From contig JAEWAF010000072.1 in assembly GCA_023391815.1 (NCBI GenBank), forward strand, positions 62,001 to 126,000: a DNA stretch of 64,000 bases, written 5' to 3'. Below, in pieces: positions 8,867 through 16,405 of the stretch. How positions within the stretch are numbered: position 1 is the first letter of the stretch; each line of letters begins with the position of its first letter. This DNA comes from Pseudomonadota bacterium. GTDB taxonomy: Bacteria; Pseudomonadota; Gammaproteobacteria; Steroidobacterales; Steroidobacteraceae. A program made the translations under genes and the position numbers. A model generated the notes under the pieces. It made no database searches. It was given only the letters and a program-made list of their open reading frames with translations, and had not been told where the DNA came from.

Positions 8867-9181
8867 TCACGAGGTCAGTTTCAGACCCAGGATGCCCGTC
8901 ACAATGAGGGCGACACAGGTCAGCCGCGCCATTGTCACCGCTTCGCCGAACAGCACAATGCCCAGAAGGACCGTGCCCACTGCCCCGATGCCGGTCCAGA
9001 CGGCGTAGGCCGTTCCCACCGGCAACGAGCGCATCGCCCAGCTCAGCAAGGCCACGCTGACGATCATCGAAACGATCGTGACGATGCTCGGCCCCGGGCG
9101 CGAAAAGCCGTGCGTGTATTTCAAGCCGATGGCCCAGCCGATCTCGAACAGACCGGCGATGACGAGAATAGTCCATGCCAT
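8867..9181 (-). CDS. sugE: SMR-family exporter, guanidinium (Gdx/SugE) type
   Basis: This 104-residue protein has four transmembrane helices and the small-multidrug-resistance layout. Glu13 in the first helix (AGLFEIGWAIGLKYT) is the coupling residue, and the GLFEIGWAIGLKY context with WTGIGAVGTVLLGIVLFGE is typical of the SugE/Gdx branch rather than EmrE. Gdx proteins export guanidinium in exchange for protons. The assignment is strengthened by the guanidine-II riboswitch in its leader. The Shine-Dalgarno sequence GGAGG (9185-9189, reverse strand) is well spaced from the ATG. Confidence 0.93.
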   Translation of the reverse strand: MAWTILVIAGLFEIGWAIGLKYTHGFSRPGPSIVTIVSMIVSVALLSWAMRSLPVGTAYAVWTGIGAVGTVLLGIVLFGEAVTMARLTCVALIVTGILGLKLTS

Positions 9182-9216
9182 GAGAACCTCCGGGGTGCGC
9201 CTGCGGCGCTGTTAGA

Positions 9217-9263
9217 GGGGTCGTCCCCGGGTAATCAAAAGCGCGGCTGGGTCGTCCCAGCCG
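9217..9263 (-). ncRNA. Guanidine-II (mini-ykkC) riboswitch
   Basis: On the reverse strand the leader of the SMR gene holds two successive hairpins with identical ACGA tetraloops. The first has a 7-bp stem GGCTGGG-ACGA-CCCAGCC (9262 down to 9245, extendable by one pair). The second is GGGG-ACGA-CCCC (9228 down to 9217). A 16-base linker separates them. Two hairpins with ACGR loops are the defining feature of the mini-ykkC motif, whose ligand is guanidine and which typically controls SMR exporters. The Shine-Dalgarno sequence lies about 27 bases downstream, so translational control is likely. Confidence 0.92.
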
Positions 9264-9289
9264 GCGTCAACGAATTAGACCGCGAGCGC

Positions 9290-10390
9290 TCAGCGAGTTC
9301 CAGTCATCCGCAGCGGCTCTTGTCCGGCGTTCTCGTGCACCAGCGGCGCACGCTTCACCGAGCAAAGCAATTCGTACGGACTCCGGCTCGCGCACTTCGC
9401 GACAGTCGCGACGGGAACTCGCGGTCCCCACAACTCGACCGCGCTGCCGACGCCCGCATCGGTCAGGTGCGTGAGATCGACCGTCAACATGTCCATCGAG
9501 ACTCGACCGATCAATGTCGTCGCACGACCATCGACGACCATCGGCGTGCCGGTCGCGGCAGTCTGCGGATAACCATCGGCATAACCGGCGCACACCAGTC
9601 CGACGCGCGTGCGTTGTGAAGCAACGAACGTCGCGCCGTATCCCAGCGAATCGCCGGGCTCGAGCGTGCGAACGTTGAACACTCGACTTTCAAACGTCAT
9701 GACCGGCCGCAGCTCGGGCACTGCGAGCCCATGCGTGGTCACGCCGTACAACATCAATCCGGGCCGCGCCCAATCGCTCCGTGCCGACGGCCAGGCCAAC
9801 AACCCGGCGGAATTGCACAAGCTGCGTTCGCCTTCGAGCGTCGCTGTCGCCGCCTCGAACGCTTCGATCTGCTGCGCCGTCATCGACTCGCCCGGCTCAT
9901 CGGCGCGAGCGAAGTGTGTCATCAACGTGATCGAGCTCACCTTGCCCGTGTTCATCAAACGTTGATAGGCAGGCGCGGCATCGGCCCGTCGGAAACCCGC
10001 GCGGCTCATGCCCGTATCGATCTTCAACCAGACGTTGAAGCGCGCCCCGGTTCTGCTCTGCTCGATCAGGCGGATCTGCTCCTCCTGATGCACCACCAGC
10101 CACAGATCGAGCTCGTTGGCGATCTTCAGCTCGGCTGCGTTGAAACAGCCTTCGAGCACCAGAATGGGATTGCGAATCCCGCCTTCGCGCAACACACAGG
10201 CTTCATCGAGAAACGCGACGGCAAATCCGTCCGCGATGGACGCAAGGGAATGGGCCGACGCCAGTGCGCCGTGGCCATAAGCGTTGGCCTTGAGCACGGC
10301 GAGCGCACGACCACCGTGCACGCCGCGTGCGTAGAGATAATTGTTTCGAAGCGCCGCTAAATCGATTCGAACGCTGGTCGGACGCGTCAC
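9290..10390 (-). CDS. alr: Alanine racemase
   Basis: This 366-residue fold-type III PLP enzyme has its cofactor lysine at Lys34 in AVLKANAYGHG. The C-terminal catalytic tyrosine region GYGATFVA and the IGRVSMDML signature are both present. It interconverts L- and D-alanine. The GTG start overlaps the stop of the D-amino acid dehydrogenase gene by four bases (GTGA), so it is probably the catabolic DadX-type enzyme rather than a dedicated wall-synthesis racemase; it could also serve both roles. Its end lies about 25 bases upstream of the riboswitch. Confidence 0.94.
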   Translation of the reverse strand: MTRPTSVRIDLAALRNNYLYARGVHGGRALAVLKANAYGHGALASAHSLASIADGFAVAFLDEACVLREGGIRNPILVLEGCFNAAELKIANELDLWLVVHQEEQIRLIEQSRTGARFNVWLKIDTGMSRAGFRRADAAPAYQRLMNTGKVSSITLMTHFARADEPGESMTAQQIEAFEAATATLEGERSLCNSAGLLAWPSARSDWARPGLMLYGVTTHGLAVPELRPVMTFESRVFNVRTLEPGDSLGYGATFVASQRTRVGLVCAGYADGYPQTAATGTPMVVDGRATTLIGRVSMDMLTVDLTHLTDAGVGSAVELWGPRVPVATVAKCASRSPYELLCSVKRAPLVHENAGQEPLRMTGTR

Positions 10391-11688
10391 GCCGTCTCCT
10401 CGCCCGTCACCAGTCGCTGCCGAGGCGCGCTCGCCTTCTGATAGCGCGACACATCGAGACCATCGGTACGAATCGCGGGCCGATAGCCCGTCACTAGATC
10501 GGCGATGAGCTGGCCCGAACCGCAGGCCATCGTCCAGCCCAGCGTGCCGTGACCGGTGTTGATGAACAGATTGCGGTACTCGCTCGCGCCGACGATCGGC
10601 GTGCTATCCGGCGTCATCGGACGCAAGCCCGTCCAGAACTGACCCCGCTGCAAATCGCCCGCCCCGGCATATAGATCGTTCACCACCAGTTCGAGCGTCT
10701 GACGACGCGCCGGCAGCAGTCGCAGATCGAAGCCCGACAGCTCGGCCATGCCGCCGACTCGAATGCGATCGTCGAAGCGAGTCACCGCCACTTTGTATGT
10801 CTCGTCGAGCACGGTCGACACCGGCGCCGAGGACTCATTCACGATGGGCAGCGTCAGCGAATAGCCCTTGACCGGATAGACCGGCAAGTCGATATCGAGC
10901 GGCAACGCCAGATCGCGTGAGTAACTGCCGCACGCCAGAACGTAGGCATCCGCGGTGATGCGCTCTTCGCCGATGCGAACACCGGTGATCCGACCGCCGC
11001 TCGAGTCGATGCCGGTGACATGCGCACCGAAGCGGAACGTGACGCCGAGCTTCTCGGCGGCTTCCGCCAGACGCTTGGTGAACAGATTGCAGTCGCCCGT
11101 CTCGTCGTTCGGCAGGCGCAGACCGCCGGTGAGCTTGCCCTTCACCTGCGCGAGCGCGGGCTCGGCGGAAGGCAGCTGATGCTCTTCGAGCAACTCGTAG
11201 GGAACATTGCAGCGTTCGAGCACGCGAATGTCCTGACGCGCGGATTCGAACTGCTTGCGAGTGCGGAACAATTGCAGCGTGCCGCCGGTGCGCTGCTCGT
11301 ACTGAATGCCCGTTTCGGCACGCAACGTCCGGAGACAATCGCGGCTGTACTCGGCAAGGCGGAGCATGCGTTCCTTGTTGATGTCGTAACGCTCGGGCGA
11401 GCAGTTCATCAACATCTGCGCCATCCACTTGAGCTGATGCAGGCTGCCGTCCAGGCTGATCGACAGCGGCGCATGCTTCTGGAACATCCACTTCAGCGCC
11501 TTGAGCGGAATGCCGGGCGCGGCCCAGGGCGTCGAATAACCGGGCGAGACCTGGCCGGCGTTGGCGAAGCTGGTTTCCGCCGAGACCGCCGTCTGCCGAT
11601 CGATCACCGTGACCTGGGCACCTCGACGCGCGAGGTACCACGCGCTACACACGCCGATGACGCCGCCACCCAGAACCACTACGCGCAT
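10387..11688 (-). CDS. dadA: D-amino acid dehydrogenase
   Basis: This 433-residue flavoprotein matches DadA in length. It begins MRVVVLGGGVIGVCSAWYLA, an FAD Rossmann fingerprint, followed by the acidic turn VIDRQ. A second signature, GLRPMTPDSTPIVGAS, and the terminal NTGHGTLGWTMACGSG are typical of the DAO/DadA family. It oxidises D-alanine and other D-amino acids to keto acids, feeding electrons to the respiratory chain at the inner membrane. The reading frame stays open far upstream, but ATG 11688 gives the family N-terminus. It is the first gene of the dadA-alr operon. Confidence 0.95.
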   Translation of the reverse strand: MRVVVLGGGVIGVCSAWYLARRGAQVTVIDRQTAVSAETSFANAGQVSPGYSTPWAAPGIPLKALKWMFQKHAPLSISLDGSLHQLKWMAQMLMNCSPERYDINKERMLRLAEYSRDCLRTLRAETGIQYEQRTGGTLQLFRTRKQFESARQDIRVLERCNVPYELLEEHQLPSAEPALAQVKGKLTGGLRLPNDETGDCNLFTKRLAEAAEKLGVTFRFGAHVTGIDSSGGRITGVRIGEERITADAYVLACGSYSRDLALPLDIDLPVYPVKGYSLTLPIVNESSAPVSTVLDETYKVAVTRFDDRIRVGGMAELSGFDLRLLPARRQTLELVVNDLYAGAGDLQRGQFWTGLRPMTPDSTPIVGASEYRNLFINTGHGTLGWTMACGSGQLIADLVTGYRPAIRTDGLDVSRYQKASAPRQRLVTGEETA

Positions 11689-11937
11689 GAACTCTCCATC
11701 GATTCCTGAACGCGTCGGCCATTCTAGGGACAGCGCGGCAGTGACTTCCTTCGAAGTGCCGCGTTTGGCAGCGGTTTTCGCTGCCCCGCGGTGACATAAA
11801 CCGGCCAACCCAGTGAAAATCACTGCCCATGGAACGCAATGCCAGCCCAGAACCCTGGCATCGGGCCATACCTGACCGTAATCTATGGGCCTCGCCGGCC
11901 CGCCGCCGGCTTCCACGAGCGCGCGTTCGGCCCCGAC
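11689..11937 (+). promoter_or_regulatory. Divergent dadA / dadR control region
   Basis: This 249-base gap separates the outward-facing dadA and Lrp/AsnC genes and must hold both promoters. Family knowledge suggests that the Lrp-type regulator binds here in response to alanine. I did not find a convincing Lrp box or a clear -35/-10 pair by eye. An open frame continues upstream of dadR from 11839, but its residues do not look like an Lrp extension. Confidence 0.5.
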
Positions 11938-12399
11938 ATGCAACAGTTCGATCGCATCGACCGGAAGATCCTCGACATCCTTCAGCGCGATGGACGCATC
12001 TCCATCACCGACCTCGCCCAGCAAGTCGGCCTGTCCGCGACGCCCTGCGCCGATCGCGTTCGCCGGCTGGAGCGCACCGGCGTGATCACCGGGTACCACG
12101 CGCGGTTGTCGCCCAAGGAGGTCGGCCGGAATCTGCTGGTGTTTCTGGAGATCAAGCTGGCGGTGAAGTCGGACGAGGTGTTCGAGAAGATCAAGAACGA
12201 GCTGCACAACATTCCCGACGTCATGGAATGTCATCTGGTCTCGGGCGACTTCGATTATCTGATCAAGGCCCGCATTCCCGACATGCACAACTATCGCACG
12301 CTGCTCGGAGACATTCTGCAGCGGCTGCCATCGTCCGCGCAGTCACGCAGCTACGTGGTGATGGAAGAGATCAAGGAGACGTTCTATTTGCAGGCGTGA
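11938..12399 (+). CDS. Lrp/AsnC-family transcriptional regulator (DadR-like)
   Basis: This 153-residue regulator has an N-terminal winged HTH (FDRIDRKILDILQRDGR, then ITDLAQQVGLSATPCADRVRRLE) and a C-terminal RAM ligand-binding domain (VFLEIKLAV, CHLVSGDFDYLIKARIPDM). It resembles DadR, the alanine-responsive activator of dadAX, and stands divergent to dadA. I chose ATG 11938 because the conserved domain starts there; an upstream ATG at 11839 would add 33 atypical residues. Its 3' end overlaps the convergent amidohydrolase gene by 29 bases. Confidence 0.9.
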   Translation: MQQFDRIDRKILDILQRDGRISITDLAQQVGLSATPCADRVRRLERTGVITGYHARLSPKEVGRNLLVFLEIKLAVKSDEVFEKIKNELHNIPDVMECHLVSGDFDYLIKARIPDMHNYRTLLGDILQRLPSSAQSRSYVVMEEIKETFYLQA

Positions 12400-13744
12400 G
12401 CGAGCTCTTGGCAATCGCTCCGTTCTTGATGATCACGACCAGGTTCTTCGCCGGGTCGTCCAGCAAATGAATGTTCTCCACCGGATTGCCATCCACCAAC
12501 AGCAGATCCGCGTGCGCGCCCTCCTCCACGACCCCCAGCTTGCCCGGATAGGGATTGCGATTGCCCGACAACGCCAGCAACTGCGCGTTGGTGCCGGTCG
12601 CCATGATCAGTGTCTGCGCCGGCGTGTACCAGCGAACCAGCCGGGTCAGCATCGCGTTCTGCCCTTGCGCCAGCTGCGGTGAAAACAGAATGTCGCTGCC
12701 CCAGGCGGTCTTGATCTTGTATTTCTTCGCCAGCGTGTAGGCCCGGTCCGTGCCCTCGGCGACTTGTTTTTTCTTCGCGGCTTGTAACGAGCCTTCCGGA
12801 AATCGATTCGAGCCCGGGTCGTCCGAGAAGGGTTGCAGACTCCACCAGACGGACTTCTCGGCCATCAGCTTTACGGTCGCCTCGTCCACGAGGTGGCCGT
12901 GCTCGATGCACTTCACGCCCGCTTCGAGCGCGGTCCGAATCGCTCGCGGGGTGTACGCATGGACCGCGACATAGGTCCCCCAGTTGTCCGCCGCTTCGAC
13001 AGCGGCTCGCAATTCCGGCAGCGTGAACGTCGATACGTCGAGCGGGCTGTGAGGCGAAGACACGCCGCCGCCAGCGGTCAATTTGATCTGAGAGGCGCCT
13101 TGCATCAGCTGCTCGCGCACCCGGATTCGCACTTCATCCGGCGTGTCCGCGATCGCGCTGGCGCCAATCTGTTCCATGCGAGTGGGCGGCCCACCGATGG
13201 TGCGCGGGAGCTCATACATCTGCCGGAAGTCACCGTGACCGCTCGTCACCGTGATCATCGCACCGGAAGGGTAGATGCGCGGTCCGGGGACCACGCCTTC
13301 ATCGATGGCCTGTTTCAACGAGAACGCCGCGCCGCCCATGTCACGCACGGTGGTGAAACCTCGCAGCAAGGTCGCTTTCGCCTGGGCCGCCGCTAGCAAA
13401 TTCAAGTAGCCGACATCGCTGGTGAGCCCGACCACCGGCGTCGTCGCAAGAAACATGCTGTGCCAATGCGCGTCGATCAGGCCCGGCATGAGAACGCGAC
13501 CGCCGCCCTCGATGCGCGTCGTCTCGCTCTGGAGGTTCGCGATGGGCGTGGCTGAAATGCTCTTGATCGTCGGCCCCACGATGAGCACGTTCATTGGAGG
13601 CGATACCCGCGGCGACTTGCCATCGAACACACGAACATTCTCCAGCAGAATGCTCGTAGCGGGTTCGGACGCGGCGTAGCTTGCCGATATGAGTGGAAGC
13701 AACAGTGTGAAGCCGCACAGAGCGCGGCGGACGAACTCGATCAT
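12371..13744 (-). CDS. Secreted amidohydrolase (imidazolonepropionase/prolidase-like)
   Basis: This 457-residue protein has a signal peptide (about 1-24, ending SYA). The metal site of the amidohydrolase superfamily is visible: HxH in LIDAHWHS, a lysine in IKLTAGGG that can be carboxylated, His in VAVHAYT and IEHGHL, and Asp in WGSDI. Close relatives hydrolyse Xaa-Pro-type dipeptides or N-acyl amino acids; the exact substrate is open. Its ATG overlaps the stop of the upstream lipoprotein hydrolase (ATGA), so the two form an operon. A periplasmic location is inferred from the signal. Confidence 0.88.
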   Translation of the reverse strand: MIEFVRRALCGFTLLLPLISASYAASEPATSILLENVRVFDGKSPRVSPPMNVLIVGPTIKSISATPIANLQSETTRIEGGGRVLMPGLIDAHWHSMFLATTPVVGLTSDVGYLNLLAAAQAKATLLRGFTTVRDMGGAAFSLKQAIDEGVVPGPRIYPSGAMITVTSGHGDFRQMYELPRTIGGPPTRMEQIGASAIADTPDEVRIRVREQLMQGASQIKLTAGGGVSSPHSPLDVSTFTLPELRAAVEAADNWGTYVAVHAYTPRAIRTALEAGVKCIEHGHLVDEATVKLMAEKSVWWSLQPFSDDPGSNRFPEGSLQAAKKKQVAEGTDRAYTLAKKYKIKTAWGSDILFSPQLAQGQNAMLTRLVRWYTPAQTLIMATGTNAQLLALSGNRNPYPGKLGVVEEGAHADLLLVDGNPVENIHLLDDPAKNLVVIIKNGAIAKSSLTPANRTSP

Positions 13745-14637
13745 GGTTCGACCTCGGTGCTTGCGAGCAGAGTGGAGCGCAGCGCCTCGTCCAGCACGTC
13801 CGCCACCCCGCGATTTCTCAGGATCTCCGAGTGAGAAACATCGAAGCCCACCACCCGGTAGGCCTGATCCTGCGCCGTGCGGACCAGCTGACTGGCGACG
13901 CTGGTCACCGCATCTCCGGACAACCCGAGCGACGACCAGCTCTTGCGATAAGAGAACAAGAGATAGTGACGAGTCGCGGCGGGCAACTGTCGAGCCCTGC
14001 CCTCGGCATCGACGAATAGCGAGCTCAGATACGGGCTGCCGACGGCGATGTCGCGCCAGGAATCGACCACGACGGGCGACATGCGAACACCGAGGCCCGC
14101 GCTCGACACGCCACCCCAGGGACTGGACATCGTGATCAACACGGGAATCTCGACGCCCGCATGCGAGGACTGATTCAAGACCACGTCGCGTGCGATCAGG
14201 CCGCCGATGCTATGCGCGACGATGACGAGCGAGGTGATCTCATGTCGGCGGTGGACGTCGCCGATGGCCAGCGACAGCTCGCGACCGCTCTGGCTCAAGC
14301 TGGCGCCGGACGCATAGAAATACACACACGGCTGAAAGCGTGCGCGATCCAGATGCGCGATCAGGAATCTGAAGTCGCGGGGCGAACCGTTGATGCCGTG
14401 AATAAAGAGCACCGCCGTGCGCCCGGGGACTGGCGCGTCCAGAAAAAAAATGCCGCCACGCGCCTGGCGCTCGAACTCATCGGGCGACCACACGCCTTGC
14501 TTGACCAGCGCGGGCGAGAATCGCCCTTCCTCCAGGCCGGTGACCTCGTTGCCGTCACGACTCTTCGGCGTGTGCGAACAACCTGCCGTCACTATTGTCA
14601 GCAGGAACCATAGCCCGAGAATCCCGGCTGATTTCAT
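13741..14637 (-). CDS. Alpha/beta-hydrolase lipoprotein
   Basis: This protein of about 298 residues has a lipoprotein signal with lipobox TAGC. The oxyanion segment VLFIHGINGSPRDF and the nucleophile elbow VAHSIGG (GxSxG variant A-H-S-I-G) are clear, as in triacylglycerol lipases and PGAP1-like esterases. It is first in a two-gene operon, overlapping the amidohydrolase gene by four bases. ATG 14637 fits a signal peptide better than 14652. The substrate is unknown; joint secretion with a peptidase-like amidohydrolase hints at degradation of acylated amino-acid compounds, but this is inference. Confidence 0.82.
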   Translation of the reverse strand: MKSAGILGLWFLLTIVTAGCSHTPKSRDGNEVTGLEEGRFSPALVKQGVWSPDEFERQARGGIFFLDAPVPGRTAVLFIHGINGSPRDFRFLIAHLDRARFQPCVYFYASGASLSQSGRELSLAIGDVHRRHEITSLVIVAHSIGGLIARDVVLNQSSHAGVEIPVLITMSSPWGGVSSAGLGVRMSPVVVDSWRDIAVGSPYLSSLFVDAEGRARQLPAATRHYLLFSYRKSWSSLGLSGDAVTSVASQLVRTAQDQAYRVVGFDVSHSEILRNRGVADVLDEALRSTLLASTEVEP

Positions 14638-14844
14638 GATTGGGCACGGCACTCCAAACGGCGAATGCGATACGACCGCGCATGACTGCTACATCAGGTC
14701 AATCCTCCCGCATCAGCCATTCGTAGCTAGGGCACGGCCGCGCACCCGCCATGCCGATTTTTCAATGGACACGGCGACGCACGATGCACCCCCTGGACAT
14801 CGCGACGGTGCGCCGTCTTGAGACAAGCTCATTTCCACATCGGC

Positions 14845-15414
14845 ATGTTTGCTGTGCTGCTGATTGCGCTTTCGGCACACGCCGACTCGTGGCCAGACAT
14901 CGAGAGCGCCCTCGCCGATCAGGTCGTCGACATGTCCTCGTGGTCGGCGAGTCGAATCGCCGCCTATCGCCACAGCGCGATGCCGGCCGAGAAGCCCGAA
15001 GCGATGTTGAGGATTCCGAGCGTGAACCTGGTCGTACCGGTATTCGCCGGGACCAGCGAAGCCGTGCTCGATCATGGCGCGGGCAGGATAGAAGGCACCT
15101 CGCGCTTCGGTACCGGTGGCAACACCGGCATCGCCGCACATCGGGACGGCTTCTTCCGTGCGCTACGCAAGGTGAAAGTCGGCGATGTCCTGCAAGTGGA
15201 GCTGCCGGCGACCACTCTCACTTACAGGATCGTACGCACGCGGGTGGTCGAGCCCTCCGAAACGAGTGTTCTCGGTCCGACGCACGAGCCCACGATCACG
15301 CTGGTGACTTGCTATCCCTTCTACTTCGTCGGCTCGGCGCCCCGGCGATTTATCGTACGCGCCACGCGCGAATCGATGGACGAGGAAAGCCGGCTGGCCC
15401 GGGCACCGCCCTGA
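14845..15414 (+). CDS. Class D sortase
   Basis: This protein of about 189 residues has a hydrophobic N-terminus (FAVLLIALSAHA) and the sortase catalytic triad in order: His in GNTGIAAHRDGFF, Cys in LVTCYPFYFVGSAP and Arg in RRFIVRA. The Cys context is characteristic of class D sortases, which occur in some proteobacteria. Sortases are transpeptidases that attach C-terminally tagged proteins. No substrate with an LPXTG-like tail is adjacent. Start choice is uncertain: ATG 14845 or TTG 14818, neither with a good ribosome site, and a small hairpin (14804-14817) sits just ahead. Confidence 0.85.
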   Translation: MFAVLLIALSAHADSWPDIESALADQVVDMSSWSASRIAAYRHSAMPAEKPEAMLRIPSVNLVVPVFAGTSEAVLDHGAGRIEGTSRFGTGGNTGIAAHRDGFFRALRKVKVGDVLQVELPATTLTYRIVRTRVVEPSETSVLGPTHEPTITLVTCYPFYFVGSAPRRFIVRATRESMDEESRLARAPP

Positions 15415-15455
15415 CCACCATCTGCGTATGGTCTGGCTCCAGAGCGAGGATTCAT

Positions 15456-15923
15456 ATGCTCGTTCCGAACAGCATGCGCGCTCGGCCCCCACAAATGCTC
15501 GATCTTCTGCAGGATACTCTCGCACGCTTCTGGCACGACCTGCTCGCGCGCCCGAGCGGTCCATTCGCATTTCGTTTCCTGCTACAGCCGACGATGGCGG
15601 CGATCGCGGCGATTCGTGCTGGAATCATCGACGGACGCACCGGTCGCTCGCCCTATTTCCTCGCGTTGTGGACCGAGCCCGCCGAACGCGCGGCGCGCTT
15701 GCATGAGGGCCTGTCCGCGACAGCCAGAATCTTTTTTCTCGGCCTGGTCATGGACGGCATCTACCAGTTCGTCGAGCTCAAGCGGTTCTTTCCGCTCGAG
15801 GCGCTGGTCATCTCGATCGTGCTCGCCGTAGTGCCCTACTTCATCATCCGTGGGCCGGCCGGGAGAGTTGCGCGGTGGTGGCAGTCCAGGCACGAAACCC
15901 ATCACAGAGCCGCGCACCGATGA
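15456..15923 (+). CDS. Small membrane protein of unknown function
   Basis: This 155-residue protein has an amphipathic N-terminal half (LLQPTMAAIAAIRAGIIDGRTGRSPYF) and two strongly hydrophobic C-terminal helices (IFFLGLVMDGIYQF and LEALVISIVLAVVPYFII), then a basic tail. I do not recognise a domain with a known role. A GAGGA sequence precedes ATG 15456. Its stop overlaps the ATG of the DUF202 gene by four bases, so it belongs to the operon that continues into the sulfatase. The frame is open far upstream, through the sortase gene in another frame, which I treat as chance. Confidence 0.72.
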   Translation: MLVPNSMRARPPQMLDLLQDTLARFWHDLLARPSGPFAFRFLLQPTMAAIAAIRAGIIDGRTGRSPYFLALWTEPAERAARLHEGLSATARIFFLGLVMDGIYQFVELKRFFPLEALVISIVLAVVPYFIIRGPAGRVARWWQSRHETHHRAAHR

Positions 15924-16381
15924 AGGCCATGATCACATCGCAATCGCCATCGGACGAGATCTCTGTCGAGTTGTCCTCGCGTCGGACGGGTATGTCGTTT
16001 CATCGCACGCGCATGAGTGCGGATCGGACGCTGATGTCGATCATCCGGACCTCGCTGTCGCTGATCAGCTTCGGCTTCACCATCTTCCAGTTCTTCCAGA
16101 AGCTCGCCGAGAACAACGTCGTCAACACCGCGGAGTCGACCCGAGCGTTCGGCATCGCGCTGGTTTGGATCGGCATCGGCATGCTGGCGCTGGGGATTCT
16201 GTTCCACGCGCAATTCATGCTGGGCCTGCGGCACGAGCGCAATCAGATGAAAGAGGAAGGACTGGTGCACGCGGAAAGTCATTTCCCAGTGTCGCTCACG
16301 CTGCTCACCGCCATAGCGCTGCTGCTCCTCGGGATCGCCGCGATCGTGAGCATGACGTTTCGCATCGGGCCTTTCGGTTGA
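15920..16381 (+). CDS. DUF202 membrane protein (YidH-like)
   Basis: This 153-residue protein contains the DUF202 core: RMSADRTLMSIIRTSLSLISFGFTI, then two further hydrophobic helices around residues 80-105 and 125-150, about three transmembrane segments in all. DUF202 proteins such as E. coli YidH are inner-membrane proteins of unknown function. The ATG overlaps the previous gene's stop (ATGA), and the arylsulfatase starts 24 bases on, so an operon is likely. Confidence 0.88.
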   Translation: MKAMITSQSPSDEISVELSSRRTGMSFHRTRMSADRTLMSIIRTSLSLISFGFTIFQFFQKLAENNVVNTAESTRAFGIALVWIGIGMLALGILFHAQFMLGLRHERNQMKEEGLVHAESHFPVSLTLLTAIALLLLGIAAIVSMTFRIGPFG

Positions 16382-16405
16382 TTCGAAATAAATCGAGGAG
16401 CATCC

